A DNA stretch of 64,000 bases from Gymnothorax reevesii (GCA_029721435.1 CM056582.1:42676611-42740610), one strand, 5' to 3'. Numbered from the stretch's first letter, positions 1-10,810 are shown. Notes: generated by a model from the sequence alone, not told the origin. Numbers and translations: made by a program.

Positions 1-173
1 TTCTTGGCAATATGGCATTTCTTGGGAATTACAGCCAGTTGTGCAGAATGAATTTGACAGAAGACATCACTTAAATGTCTCAAATGCTCCTCCCATTTAG
101 AGCGGTTAATTGGATCGTCAAAGAATCCACTGAGCAGCTCTGTGCTCCTAGCAGAACTTTATCCAGTTTCCTT

Positions 174-223
174 TGTGTGTGTCTGTGTGTGTGTGTGCGT
201 GTGCGTGCGTGTGTGTGTGTGTG
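174..223. repeat. (TG)n microsatellite
   Basis: About 50 bp of TG repeats broken by TC and CG units. Confidence 0.9.
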
Positions 224-2299
224 AAAAACCTGCTTTTTTATTCACCACTTAGGCGAATTAACTTTGAGATCTTATACATTTTTTCTCACGCGAGCCCTCT
301 TCAATTGCGGGCCCTCAATTTCTGCTCATAGCTGAGGATATTCAGCTGTTTTTTTTGCGGCTGGTTCCCCTCTTTGGCCCCTCATGTGATTTCCAGTAGC
401 TCCCGGAACCGGGGCACAAATCAGGGGAAATAGCCTGTTGAAGCTTGAAGCTACAAGTAACCAATGTGGGTAAAAGCTTTCATTCCCATAAAGAATCATT
501 CTCTGTGACCAAATTGTTGCGCATATTCTTGAGTATCTTGATAAAACACTCATCTGCGCTGTTAATTTCTGGGGACAGTATGGAGGGGGTCCCTAATTCC
601 CTAGGAATATGTGCACCTGCATCATGTGTTGTGAAATTTGTGCCCTGAGTCTTTATGATCTCAAATTGGATGCCTACCAAAGAGAATAATTAGTAATTAG
701 GCATTTATTTCCTGGCTAGTTTTTGCATTCCTGAGTGGAAATGCCTCAGGACAAAAAGGGTAGTACTGTAACAAATCACAATTACGTATGTACTGGTTCC
801 TGCCCTGCCTCTCTTGAATGGCCCTGCTACATCTATGATAATTCTGAGAAAGGCAACGATATCTACATTTTTTTTTAACCAGGGGTATTCCCTTTTCCTA
901 CCAGGAGCAGTCAACTGTCATTTTGGATACATTTTACAAAGTGGCATCTTCACATTACATCACAATTAATTTATTTTTCAGACTCTTTTGTCAGTCGTGA
1001 CATGTAGTAGATATCATTACATGATCCAAATGCCACCTGCAAAAGTGGGAGTATTCCTGCCCATTACGGCGCATAGAAGGGACCCTGATTGTACTTTTCT
1101 CTTGCAACAAAACAGTTTTAGAGAACTTCTAGTATGTACTAGTGCTGAAAAAGGTTTATCAGTTTTATATTCAGTGCCCCCTCGCTGGTAGTTCATATTG
1201 AGATGGTATTGGGTCTTCCTGTGGCCACACTTTGATCAACCAAGTCATTTGCAACAGAAACAAAATACAGACAATGAATACTAAACAAATCAGAGAAAAA
1301 AATTCCCCCCACTCAACGCTGAGAGAAAATGGTGGAAACGATATTCTACAATAGAAAAAAAAAGAAAAATAATGAAATTAAAAATAAAAAATCAGTAAAA
1401 AAATAAATGAAATTAATGGTGCTCGTGGTAGTGCCGGTGTTCAGCCATTTCATCAAATTTACATAATGAATAAAATGTGGATTATTATGATGCAACTTTC
1501 CAATATCCAATGCATTAGTGAGGACAATAGTTTTTTCTGTGCTCATAGGACCCACTGAGTGTGTGTGCGTGTGTCGAATTGTGTTTGTCAAGGTGCATTT
1601 GTCCTTTTCTTTTTAATGTTTAATGTTTAATTTCTAAGCGTGAGTTTTTTCTTATACGATGTACAGTATTAAAATAGGCATATCTCTGCACCCTATCCAA
1701 GGGAAATGGTTTCCGGTCTTTCTCAAGTAAACATTTGCTGATTGATTGATCAGATCATTATTTTAAGTTCTACCATGGGTCTGTTGAGTCCTTAACTGTG
1801 ATTGGTTGAAGGAAATTCTAAGGATATGGTTTATTCCCCCATAATTGTATACCAATGAAGTAGTTACAAACATTAGCCTTTAGCTACTTTTTCTCAATTG
1901 TCCATGTTCAAATTCCAAGCTAAATTTTACAAAAGCCTGGAGTCATGGAATTACAAACAGTGGACATAAAATAGATCCAGACAACTTGTTTAAGTTTCTT
2001 TGACATAGGCCTAACAATTGAAATCTTTGGTGACTTTGGTGATTATGAAAAATAGGAAAAAGCAAAATGACCATCCAAGAGGAACTATGATGTTTTGAAA
2101 TGAGTAACTTCAGCTTTTGTATTGCAATGATCAGAAGCTGAACGAGCAACTGCACTGTTGCACATAGCAAGGGAAGTTTTAGCGGTTTCAAGGCAACTTA
2201 AGTTAATAGTGGCGGAAGCTAATAGTCATATAAAAGCTGATAGACAAAAACATGAAAATAAATTCTTCAGCTTAGCATATGTGTGTGGTAACCATAGTA
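224..2299. other. Intron, nothing recognised
   Basis: AT-rich intronic sequence with short A/T runs (for example near 1350-1400). No splice-flanked exon, TIR pair or known repeat was recognised. Confidence 0.6.
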
Positions 2300-2440
2300 T
2301 TAGAGCAACAAGCTACCCCATGCTGGTCATTATATGAAAATAATTGCACACCTAAGAGGTAAACACCACTTTGTATTATACCAATTAGGTGTGTAATCAG
2401 CTTTGTATAATGACCGGTATGCTGTTGTTTATTGCCGACA
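2300..2440. repeat. Small fold-back (inverted repeat)
   Basis: The arm near 2325-2360 (tggtcattat ... cacacctaag) returns as an imperfect reverse complement near 2385-2420 (aggtgtgtaat ... ataatgaccgg). Weaker pairing extends outward through the CAACA-containing flanks. This looks like a short decayed palindromic MITE; no target duplication was identified. Confidence 0.5.
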
Positions 2441-5197
2441 TACTTTAAGTGTGACATTCTAGCATTCTACGCTTGGAAATTCATAATAGACTTGGTTTTC
2501 ACACCCGACACCCCTCACCCCATGCCATCCCTATAATTTATAACAAATTTTGCTGCTGTCATTGTGGAGAACCTCAATACAGGCTGTAACTTCATTTTGT
2601 TTGTTACCGGTTCCTCAGGGCCAGGAGGAATATGACGTATTTTGACTTAAATGTAAAGAAAGGAAGTAACTAGCAATGACAGGGCAAGGGCAGTAATATC
2701 ACACTTAGCTTGCTCTGCCCTTGCGGTGGTTGTTTTTCATTTTGCTAGAGACTAGTTTCTTCCATTGAACGTGTGCGTGGCTCCAGCTGAGGAATCGTGC
2801 TGTAGCCCTGTGTTTCTCTCCTTTCCTCTCAACCACCATGGTCCGTTTTGTTAAAAATTCCTGAGCATGTGCGGTACATTCAGAGCACTCAGTGAGTAAA
2901 TCCCATCCTTTTCAAGTCGCCCTCATAATTTGTTTTTTTGAGTTGTTATTCATGTCTGTGCATTTTTATTTTTGGGGCTTTCATTTTCATGAAGTGATGC
3001 TTCGGCTGTTGGGACTTGGTGCATGCTATCTGTTGGGGAGAGGAGCCAATTATTCTGGTAAGTTCTTGCTCAATGTTCGACTATGAATTGAAAGAGGTAA
3101 ACATCGCTGCTCCTAAAAAAAGGCAAGAGGTAGGAACCCGTTTCTTCTCTCGTAATCCTGACTATCACAGGGAGTGTGCCTCATTTTGCAGAGGAGGCGG
3201 GGCTTTGTCCTGATGATGAGGATCTATGGTTGCTTAGGAACAAGCAGCCAAGAGTGAGTGGCAGCTTTTTCATTGGGTATAGTTGTTACATCGTCAACTA
3301 TGACATAGTTGAAATTTATTAGGTGAAAAATTGTGAGAAAATATTGATCATAAAATAGAAGGTATACTATTTCCCCATTGCAATTTTTGAGCTTTTTGTT
3401 TTGAACTTTTGATTCATTAAAACAAGATGCATTAAAATGCAAATCTATTTTTTAAAGTAACTGAACCACTAAATTAAATGACACCAACCTTTGCAACAGC
3501 ATAATTTTGTAACATCATAATTAAATATTAAATTGAACATTTTTTTTCAAAATGATTATAGCATTTCCGACTCTGATTTAATTAGACTCCAGAATGAAAG
3601 ATCTAGTGCAAGTGTTCTATATTAAATTGCCATTTTATGTTTCAGTGAATTTACAAAGCAATCTCACAATGCTTGGAAAGAAGAGAGTGGCTGTCTAAAT
3701 AACTTCAATTAGTGTGTGAAATATGTGGATAAATTTTGCGTGTTGTTTCACTGTCTTGCTGTCATGTTGTACGGCGTGAATGTTTCTTAATTGTCTGCAT
3801 GGCACACCCTGCCCCTGGTCAGTGTGAGGGAATGTGTGCATGCCTCAACTGCTCAGATTTCTGTGGCAGCATGGGCAGCAACACTGCTGCAATGTGTCCT
3901 GGCTCTGAGAGCCAAAATGGCGCCCTTCTCTGTACACAACAGCACACCATTAATTGATGAGGCTTTTTTTTTGTTTCTTTTGGGGAGGGCACAAACCCAA
4001 CCATTTACACAGTTATACACGCATGTAATGTTGTTCAAACATAATATAATTGTGCATACGCTGAAGGCAATAGCGTAGCCAAAACCGAAAATTTTCTGAA
4101 GTCTCCTTGACAAACGTTATTTGTCTTGATTTGTTCTTCTCAGTCATTTTCCTTCATTAACATATTTTTCCAATTATAAGAGTATGCATTTGGCAATTAA
4201 ATACACCACTTCGTTCTTATTGTGATCTAAAGGGACTAAATAGTCGGATTAATTCAATTCAGGAAAATAATTTACTCGCAGGTAAGTCTGTGCTTTGAGA
4301 AAGGTAAACTACTTTTACATTACCTTTAAAGGCAACATCAGGTGATCTAAGCTGCACTTTATGATTGTCAAACAGTTTAAATCAAATACAATGATTTAAA
4401 ACACATTTACAGAATTTTGAATAAGGTTGATTGAAATGCACAGATTTGCTTGTCCAAATTAATGGTTGTTGTCTCATCTTCAGGAGGACAAATAGCAACA
4501 CCAGTCTACAGTGTCTTTGGAGTGAATGGATTGTTAATTAAGAAAAATGATTTAAAAAGTCACAATGTTTTATACCAACTCATTTTTCAGTCCTGGCTAT
4601 GACACTGGCTCAAAAGCAATTAAAAAGAATGGGCCGAGCTCAAAATGGCAAAATATAATGCTTTCTCATGGCTGTAATAAAAAACCAATGATGAGTAAGT
4701 TGCAAGAATCAAACAAGCAGATAAAGTAACTCAGTACAGGATAGTTTTTCCCTTTTATGACATCAATTGTCTAGGCTTTGTGGGTAAACTTGCAGACAGC
4801 TTTTTACAGAAAAAAGAATTGGAGAGCAACATCTTATAGTTCCTCTATAGAAACTCTGGTTTTAAATTGTGGAAAGTAAGCTTTTCTGTAATATTCTCCC
4901 ATACACCAAGGCATCAATTCACTTTTTACAATCAAGCAACTAAGCTTTGCAGTGAAGCAATTTCCCACTTTTCCCCTAAACAATTAGCATCAGCAAAAGT
5001 TAGCTAGCAAATGGTGGCACAGAATGTCTCTAGAGTGTATCTCTGTAATCCTTGCTCATTTTATGACCAAACTGTTGTTTTTGACATTTTGGGCTTGGCC
5101 AGTTTTTTTAGCCCATGTGTGCTCCCCTGTGCCCCAAGTTCATGGCATATCAGCTGAGAGGCAGAGGAAGGGAATCGCCAATTCTAGTGAATTTTTA
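2441..5197. other. Intron, nothing recognised
   Basis: Non-coding AT-rich sequence. Short open frames here lack codon character, splice context or recognisable domains. Confidence 0.6.
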
Positions 5198-5199
5198 TG

Positions 5200-5231
<32 letters not shown>
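5198..5231. repeat. (TA)n microsatellite
   Basis: About 17 TA units, followed by A/T-rich sequence to about 5390. Confidence 0.9.
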
Positions 5232-5232
<1 letters not shown>

Positions 5233-5562
5233 TTATTCTTTATATCAGGCTTGAGGCCCATAGTACTAAGTAAAATACATAAGACATACAAATGAGACAG
5301 CAATACAGGATAAAACATGGTATGAACAAAATATACACATCAGCAAAAATAAATAAATAATTAAATAATAATAATAAAACTATATATATGTATTTGCTTA
5401 TATGCATTGAGCTGTAAGATTCACATGCTAAATTAAAGCACTGCTGGTAGCAAATTAAGAGTTACACGGAAGGAGTGAAAATTCATCAATTGTCACAATT
5501 ATACGAACGCAGACATACCTGCCTAAATACATGTGCTTATGTAGTATTTGCACTTAACGCTT

Positions 5563-5581
5563 GCACACACCCACACACGCA

Positions 5582-5612
<31 letters not shown>

Positions 5613-5613
5613 T
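5563..5613. repeat. (CA)n microsatellite
   Basis: CA repeats with a few GC interruptions. Confidence 0.9.
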
Positions 5614-6420
5614 CAAATACGCACGTGCAGGTATGCACACAACCACCAATTGGGGAATGTTAATTGTACTGAATGTTGTAGTCATGAAAGCTAAAACTCG
5701 CCAGCAGTTTTTAGCTTGTTACCTGGACTTCCAGAGGTGTCTGATCTCTGCATTGCCAGGATCTTCAGTGGAAAAAGTCTTTCTGAGAAATAAGATAGCA
5801 GAACAATCCCCATATTTTCTCCTCTAATGTAATAATCGTGGGAAAAAAGAAAAATGTGGGAAAAGTTTTTAAGCACTGCTACACGACACCTGATTCAGTC
5901 ACTGTAGTTTGTATTCCGCTCAGCTCATGTGCGGTCTACACCCAGTCCTCTAAACAAACTCATCAGCTTCCTATCAAACACCTTCACTGCCTCTCAATGT
6001 ACATTTCTTCTACACTTTCCGTTGTTTTTTTTAAAATGTTTTTGCTCTCTTGCCTGCAGCTTGGCAAAAAAAAGTAATAATCGCTGTTATTTATTCCACT
6101 CCTATTAAAAAGACATTGGTAACGTGAGCACAGACAGGAACCGACAGCGTGAACTGCGAAGCCAGAATGGGAGAAACATCCAATTAGCTTCCTGTCACAA
6201 CTTTTACTTCCCCTACATTTCACAAAGGAGGCCAAATGGTCTGGCACACGACACACCGCACACTCCATGGAGACACAATGGACCCAAGAGGCGGGGAGGA
6301 TATTAGTCAAATGTTGGTACATTGGTGCATTTCTCCCTACACTCAGTCCTGCCCCGCTGGGAAGGGTAACGGGGCACTTTTGCTTGTGTCCTCTGGCGCC
6401 CCCCCTCCCCCCACCCCCCT
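5614..6420. other. Intron upstream of SS1, nothing recognised
   Basis: Sequence leading to the first microexon becomes C-rich and pyrimidine-rich from about 6400. No other exon was recognised. Confidence 0.5.
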
Positions 6421-6447
6421 TGCATGGTGGCGTTCTGCAGCTGCATG
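6421..6447 (+). promoter_or_regulatory. Two RBFOX-type TGCATG motifs upstream of SS1 microexon 1
   Basis: TGCATG occurs at 6421-6426 and 6442-6447, 21 nt apart and 74-100 nt before the exon at 6521. RBFOX proteins bind (U)GCAUG; binding upstream of an exon generally favours skipping and binding downstream favours inclusion. The spacing and proximity are seen; use by RBFOX is inferred. Confidence 0.5.
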
Positions 6448-6490
6448 CGGCTAAATAAATATCTCCTTCTCTCTCCCCCGCCCCCCCTCC

Positions 6491-6520
6491 TGCGCCGCTA
6501 TGCCTCGGCCGCACTCACAG
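6491..6520 (+). promoter_or_regulatory. Acceptor region of microexon 1 with paired TGC motifs
   Basis: The pyrimidine-rich stretch before the acceptor at 6519-6520 holds TGC at 6491-6493 and 6501-6503. UGC close to a 3' splice site is the known signature of SRRM4/nSR100-activated neuronal microexons. The same spacing recurs before microexon 2. Confidence 0.45.
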
Positions 6521-6538
6521 AGGACTTCTACATCGGAG
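6521..6538 (+). CDS. nrxn1: nrxn1 SS1 microexon 1 (18 nt, EDFYIG)
   Basis: An 18-nt cassette exon preceded by a C/T-rich tract ending in cactcacag and followed by the strong donor gtgggt. It is phase 1 on both sides: with a final G from the previous exon it reads E-D-F-Y-I-G, and its last G starts the glycine of the next exon. From memory the mammalian exon at this place is also 18 nt and reads EDNNVE, so length, phase and the first two residues agree while the rest differs. The residues lie in the linker between EGF-1 and LNS2. TGC triplets sit 30 and 20 nt upstream of the exon, and two TGCATG motifs 74-100 nt upstream, as expected for a regulated neuronal microexon. The call rests on position before the unmistakable 30-nt exon; alone it would be weak. 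Confidence 0.82.
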
Positions 6539-7618
6539 GTGGGTACTGCCTTTATCTACCTCTCCTCTTCTCCTCAGTTTTTTTTTGCCCTGTTTGCTGC
6601 TATCCTCCTTTCTTTTTTGTTGCGCCTCCCTCTCTCCATTCTTTACCTTGATTTAATGGGTGAAATTAATAAACCTCGACTTGAGTGACTGTGGGTCCGT
6701 CGGTCACAGCACGGTGAGTGGGATTTTATTGCTTAAATGTTTGTCTCTTTTTTTGTATCTGCTCTGTTTTGGGGTCTCGGGAGCTCATGCCATTTTGCTG
6801 TTCCACTAAATTGCACCAAAGTTTTGCCAGGAAATCTAGGCATTCAGGTTGACTAGACAGAGAACATTACATCACCATTTTTTCTTTGGAGTGGAAACGG
6901 TGCATTATGGGCATAATTCTGCTCAAAATGTCAGAGTTTCATTAGTGAAGTCTGAGAAATAATACATCTAAAAACCGCAGTTGGCGTGGTCTGCAGGATC
7001 ATCTAATACCTGAGGCTGTCTTACCTGAGCAGATTGTACAAAGCCAAACTTGCTTGACTCTGATGTGAAAATAGGAATGCATTTGGAGGAACCCCTTTCT
7101 TCAGAGAGTACTTTCCCTTCTGCTATTTCTCAAATTGACCACAGAGGTGATATTGAATGTAAAATAAATAAAATAACCCATTTAATTGCAATTTCCCCAG
7201 TCCAGTAAAGAATTATACCAGGCTATTTACTTCAAGCTTTTGATGAATGGATGATTTTTCAGAATTTGTGGCATTTTTCATGAAATGTCCAATCTTATGT
7301 TGTGCTTCTGAGGTTAATTTGCCTAAGTTAGTCTTCACCCCTGCTTCTCTGGCCTCCATTGCTGTGTATGGCAGGAGTTAAGAAAGATGTGGTCATGTGG
7401 TCTTCATGTGAGTCTGGCTGAAGGTTTTACTGTTTGGGCTTCCCCAGACCATCAGAACAGTGTATGAAATGTTTTGGTAAAAATGGGTAATGCACTCTGT
7501 GAAGTAAGTTGGAGGTAGTGGCAAGACCAATATACTGCGATGTATATTTATATACATACAGTATACCAGTATACTATATGTATACATGATTCATACAGTA
7601 TTTCCAGTATGTCACTAC
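6539..7618 (+). other. Proximal intron after microexon 1
   Basis: Begins with a pyrimidine-rich stretch (6545-6620) and continues without a recognised repeat. Close to the fold-back element, 7540-7610 is rich in TA/GTATAC steps and partly palindromic. Confidence 0.5.
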
Positions 7619-8651
7619 CAGTGGCGGCTGGTGAACTGGCGATAGGGGAGGTTAAAAAAAATCCCGGAAAATTAATGATTGCTCAGGACCTGTTTTCAAT
7701 CATTCATTTAAATTACCGTTGCAGAAACTCCGAAAACTCTCAACATGATCAGGTGTGGCCCGTTTTCATTTATAACGTATACCTGTCAACTCTCACGCAT
7801 TCCGCGTGAGTTTTAGTGGCATATTTACGTTCCTTTACGTACTTTATGACAATTAGTCCTGACCAGTTCTCAGTTAGGCCTATTTGCCTTCATCGACGCG
7901 TTTTCAAATTATCGCAATTGGCAACTGAAGACACGGTTCCTCTCTATATGCGATTTAACTCTACTCTAAGTGTTGATGCAACCGTGAACTTTTTGCAGTC
8001 CATAATGGACAGGTGCTGCTTGTTCTCTCCGATTAAGCAAGACGGCAATCGGTCATCGGTATGCGTATTTGCTGTGTTTAAATCAACGTTATTCAAAATT
8101 GCTTTCCTGTTGACTCACAGGCAAGCAGTAAATTAATTTTCTGAACGTAATTTACCCCACCGTACCATCGCTGGAAGCTGTTAGATCACATATAGAGAGG
8201 AATCGTGTCTTCAGTTGCCAATTACGATAATTTGAAAACGCGTCGATGAAGGAAAATAATTGAGAACTGGCCAGGACTAATTGTCATAAAGGCCGTGTCT
8301 AAGTCCCCACCAACTCCCAGTTAAATCTACGCCCCTGGCGGAATTTAAGCCCTTGTGCTTGGAGGGGTTGAAAGCAATGGAATTGCATAAAGATGTTTCA
8401 AATTATCTTATTTCATTTAAACAATCACGAAACACATGCATTGCTTCCAATCCCTGAATAAAGCGTGAGAATCCCGAGTCGTAATCGGTATGCGTTATAA
8501 ACGAAAACGGGCCACATCTGATAATGTTGAGAGTTATCAGAGTTTCTGTAATGGTAATTTAAATGAATGATTGAAAACAGGTTGTTACCAATCATTATTT
8601 TTAAGCGATTGTTTTTAGCCTCCCCGATCGCCAGTTCACCAGCTGCCACTG
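7619..8651. mobile_element. Fold-back DNA transposon with arms longer than 300 bp
   Basis: Both ends read inward as CAGTGGCGGCTGGTGAAC (right end CAGTGGCAGCTGGTGAAC). The outer 170 bp (7619-7800 against 8460-8651) pair at roughly 85%. A second stretch, 7843-7960, pairs with 8185-8290, so nearly the whole element is one inverted repeat around a centre near 8070. The right arm is interrupted at about 8291-8459 by unrelated sequence that includes a copy of the dispersed R repeat. CAGTGGCGG-type ends are typical of hAT-like elements; the flanking 8-mers gtcactac and gtcatacc agree at only 5 of 8 positions, so the superfamily is unproven. No transposase is present. Confidence 0.75.
8366..8460 (+). 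repeat. Partial copy of the dispersed R repeat
   Basis: The stretch running from a GAATTGCATAA motif through ATTTAAACAATCACGAAAC to CAATCCCTGAAT matches 27250-27345 and part of 22880-22965 in the same orientation. It sits inside the right arm of the fold-back element. Confidence 0.6.
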
Positions 8652-9713
8652 GTCATACCCAGTATATGCAGTCATATTATCTTATGATAATATCAAATGA
8701 TCGGACTGAAGGCAAGGGGTTGAAATCTGAGGATACCAATCGATTTTATTACTTTTATATTCATAAAATTGAAAAAAAAAAAAACCTTAAACTCAAAAAC
8801 ATGATGATTGCCATCTGTCACACTGGGCCATTTCAGAAATTCAATGTGTATAATTGTTAGGTTCCATTTCAATTTGGGCTAGGAGACAGAAAAATGTTTA
8901 TGACCTGGAAAGGATTTTCTGTTGTTGTTTAACATTGCTCTTTGGCTGTCACATTTGTATAGAGGTGCAGATCTCAAAGTTTGATGATGCACATGAGGAG
9001 GAAAAAATGAAAATGGCCCCTTGTGACTCTGGTGGAAGGAAAACAAAATGAGTGGTCTGCGGTCTCAAAGAGGCCGCAACTGGAGAGGCATGGCACAAGC
9101 ATGGAGAAAGCACTTATGTTTTGGGTTGCCGTCCATCTCTGAAATGGACCCCTCTCACATTGATGGCAAAATGTCCAATACTACCCCTCGCCCTTGGTCC
9201 TTGCTAATGAAACAGCCATTGTGAATGGACTAAATCATGAATATGGAAAATATAAATACGAAACTGTAAGCTTTTGTCTTAGCATGCCTTACCTGCTGAC
9301 AGTTGTGTAAGTAAAGAGCGGAATGATGATGAATTACGTTAGTATGTGTAAAAATGGGCAGTTGGATTGAGATGTTGAAATACATCCGTCTCTTGAAATG
9401 CAGCTGGCAAGTGTGAAGGCATTAATGCAACTAAACTTTGCCTCTGTTTTGGTCTTTGGCGTAAGTGTGACTGAGAAAGCATTGCAACCGCTTGGTTGAG
9501 TAAATGCTTTTTCGATTATCCGTTTGTTACCCGCCCCTATCTTCCAGCTCCCTCCTACCCCCCCCCCCAACTTCCTCCACCTCCCCACCCACAACCCCCC
9601 TCTTCCCCATTGCGACAGCCATCCACAGCGAAAGGGATGCCTGTTTCTCAGTGGGATCAACCCCTCCCATAATCCCGTTCTCTGTGCTGACTGTGCTCTT
9701 GTTTCCCTTCAAG
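8652..9713 (+). other. Distal intron before microexon 2
   Basis: No repeat was recognised except a short poly-A at about 8770 and C-rich low complexity at 9545-9605. It ends in the pyrimidine tract of the 30-nt exon. Confidence 0.5.
9681..9713 (+). promoter_or_regulatory. Acceptor region of microexon 2 with paired TGC motifs
   Basis: A T/C-rich tract ends in the acceptor at 9712-9713 and contains TGC at 9685-9687 and 9694-9696. This matches the layout upstream of microexon 1 and suggests shared SRRM4-type control of the two exons. Confidence 0.45.
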
Positions 9714-9743
9714 GTCTGGCGCACCTGATGATGGGCGATCAAG
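9714..9743 (+). CDS. nrxn1: nrxn1 SS1 microexon 2 (30 nt, GLAHLMMGDQ)
   Basis: A 30-nt exon between the acceptor tgtttcccttcaag and the donor gtatgg. Read in phase 1 (preceding G + exon) it encodes G-L-A-H-L-M-M-G-D-Q, the hallmark of neurexin alpha splice segment 1. From recall, NRXN1 has MMGDQ here while NRXN2 and NRXN3 read MMGEQ or MMSEQ/MMAEQ, which favours neurexin-1. It is phase 1 to phase 1 and can be included or skipped without a frame change. TGC triplets at 9685-9687 and 9694-9696 lie 27 and 18 nt before the exon inside the pyrimidine tract, a layout expected of SRRM4-dependent microexons. It adds ten residues to the linker before LNS2 in the extracellular part of the protein. Confidence 0.96.
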
Positions 9744-10077
9744 GTATGGGCTCTCTCTCTTTTCTTTTCCGCTCTTTTGCTTCCATCTCCCTCCCCTGCC
9801 CCCACCCGGCCTCGCCCCACCTCGCCATGCCCCATCTTGCTTCATTTCTCTTTCTCTCTCTCTGGTGGGACTCTTGGACCTGGCGCTGGTGTTGGGCTTG
9901 ATGCAGTAAATGGTTTGGTTTGTTGGTTTTTCAGTTTCAGCTATTTTGTATGTCACCTTTCTGCCTTCCTTTCTCCTGGTGTGGCTGTCTTGATCAATTT
10001 TGTCATTTCAATAGCTTGGTTGATTTCTTTTTTCCCCTCATCCTTGTTCATCAGTCCATAATTTCCATAATTTACTC

Positions 10078-10283
10078 CAGGGCTATTCAACATTATCCTG
10101 CAAGGGTCAGTGTGGGTGCAGGGTTTCATTCCAACCGAGTACTGACACACCCGATACTACCAATCAACCCCAAGGGTCTTGGCTTAAGAGCTTGAGTTGT
10201 AATATCAGGTGTGTAAGTGCTTGGTTGGAAAATGAAAGCCTGCACCCACACCAGCCCTTGCAGGATAATGTTGAATAGCGCTG
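10078..10283. mobile_element. hAT-type MITE (206 bp) with 8-bp target duplication
   Basis: The ends CAGGGCTATTCAACATTATC and, from the right, CAGCGCTATTCAACATTATC pair over about 45 bp, continuing through TGCAAGGG and GTGTGGGTGCAGG. It is flanked on both sides by the perfect 8-mer ATTTACTC (10070-10077 and 10284-10291), the target duplication length of hAT and P-type elements. It lies between SS1 microexons 2 and 3. The core resembles the element at 33909-34117. Confidence 0.85.
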
Positions 10284-10798
10284 ATTTACTCTAAAAAAAA
10301 AAAAAAAAACAAATCCAGGTTTTTATTGATTTATTTATTTTCATTTATTTCTTTTCTCTGGCCAGCTCCTGTGTGTAAGGGACCTGCCATCAATTTAGTG
10401 CCCTGTACGTCAGCTTGGCTTAGTGTAACATGTCACTGCGCTGTGGACATTGCATGGCTGTGTTCTTAGCAAGAGAAATATTCAGACAAAACGGAAAAAG
10501 AAATAGTCGTGTTGAGGAGGAGCTCCTCTGGCATCGTGTGCTTCTAAGCTTTCATGTCAACAATGTCAAGCATCCCAGAATGCTTTAGGACAAAACATTT
10601 CCCCCTGTGTAACTGGCCTACCAGTCTTCCAGCTGCGCTGTCTGCCTTTGCTGCTCTTTGTGCTTACCTCTCCCATCATGCATCTCTCTCTCCCTCCTCT
10701 GGTGTTTCACTCCCACCCACTCTCGGTCTTTCTCTCCTCCTGTCCTCGCCTCTCCGTCTGGACACCTTCATCATGGAACCATTTGTTCAATTTCATAG

Positions 10799-10810
10799 GT
10801 AAAAGTAAAG
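10799..10810 (+). CDS. nrxn1: nrxn1 SS1 microexon 3 (12 nt, GKSK)
   Basis: A 12-nt exon, GTAAAAGTAAAG, preceded by gttcaatttcatag and followed by the donor gtactc. Phase 1 on both sides gives G-K-S-K and leaves a G to begin the glycine of the constant LNS2 exon (GKEEY in mammals). GKSK directly after GLAHLMMGDQ is the neurexin-1 SS1 order. Such a short exon is convincing only because its sequence, order and phase all agree with the 30-nt exon 1055 nt upstream. Because the exon itself begins GTAAAA, the acceptor junction also looks like a splice donor, so the site resembles a recursive splice point. Unlike the other two microexons it has no TGC within 50 nt upstream. Confidence 0.92.

Noticed and set aside
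5984..6514. 176-codon open frame on the minus strand opposite microexon 1
   Set aside because: Glycine- and arginine-rich because it is antisense to a C-rich pyrimidine tract; no domain, no splice logic.
7816..8136. 106-codon plus-strand frame
   Set aside because: Lies within the pairing arms and centre of the fold-back element; no known domain.
8652..8659. 8-bp target duplication for the fold-back element
   Set aside because: The flanks gtcactac and gtcatacc match at only 5 of 8 positions, too weak to claim.
9714..9743. Assignment of the SS1 exons to nrxn2 or nrxn3
   Set aside because: The MMGDQ-GKSK combination fits neurexin-1; the other paralogues are recalled as reading MMGEQ or MMSEQ/MMAEQ with different following residues.
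9334..9956. Several overlapping 100-125-codon frames on both strands around 9.3-9.9 kb
   Set aside because: Proline- and glycine-rich low-complexity translations of the C-rich stretch next to microexon 2.
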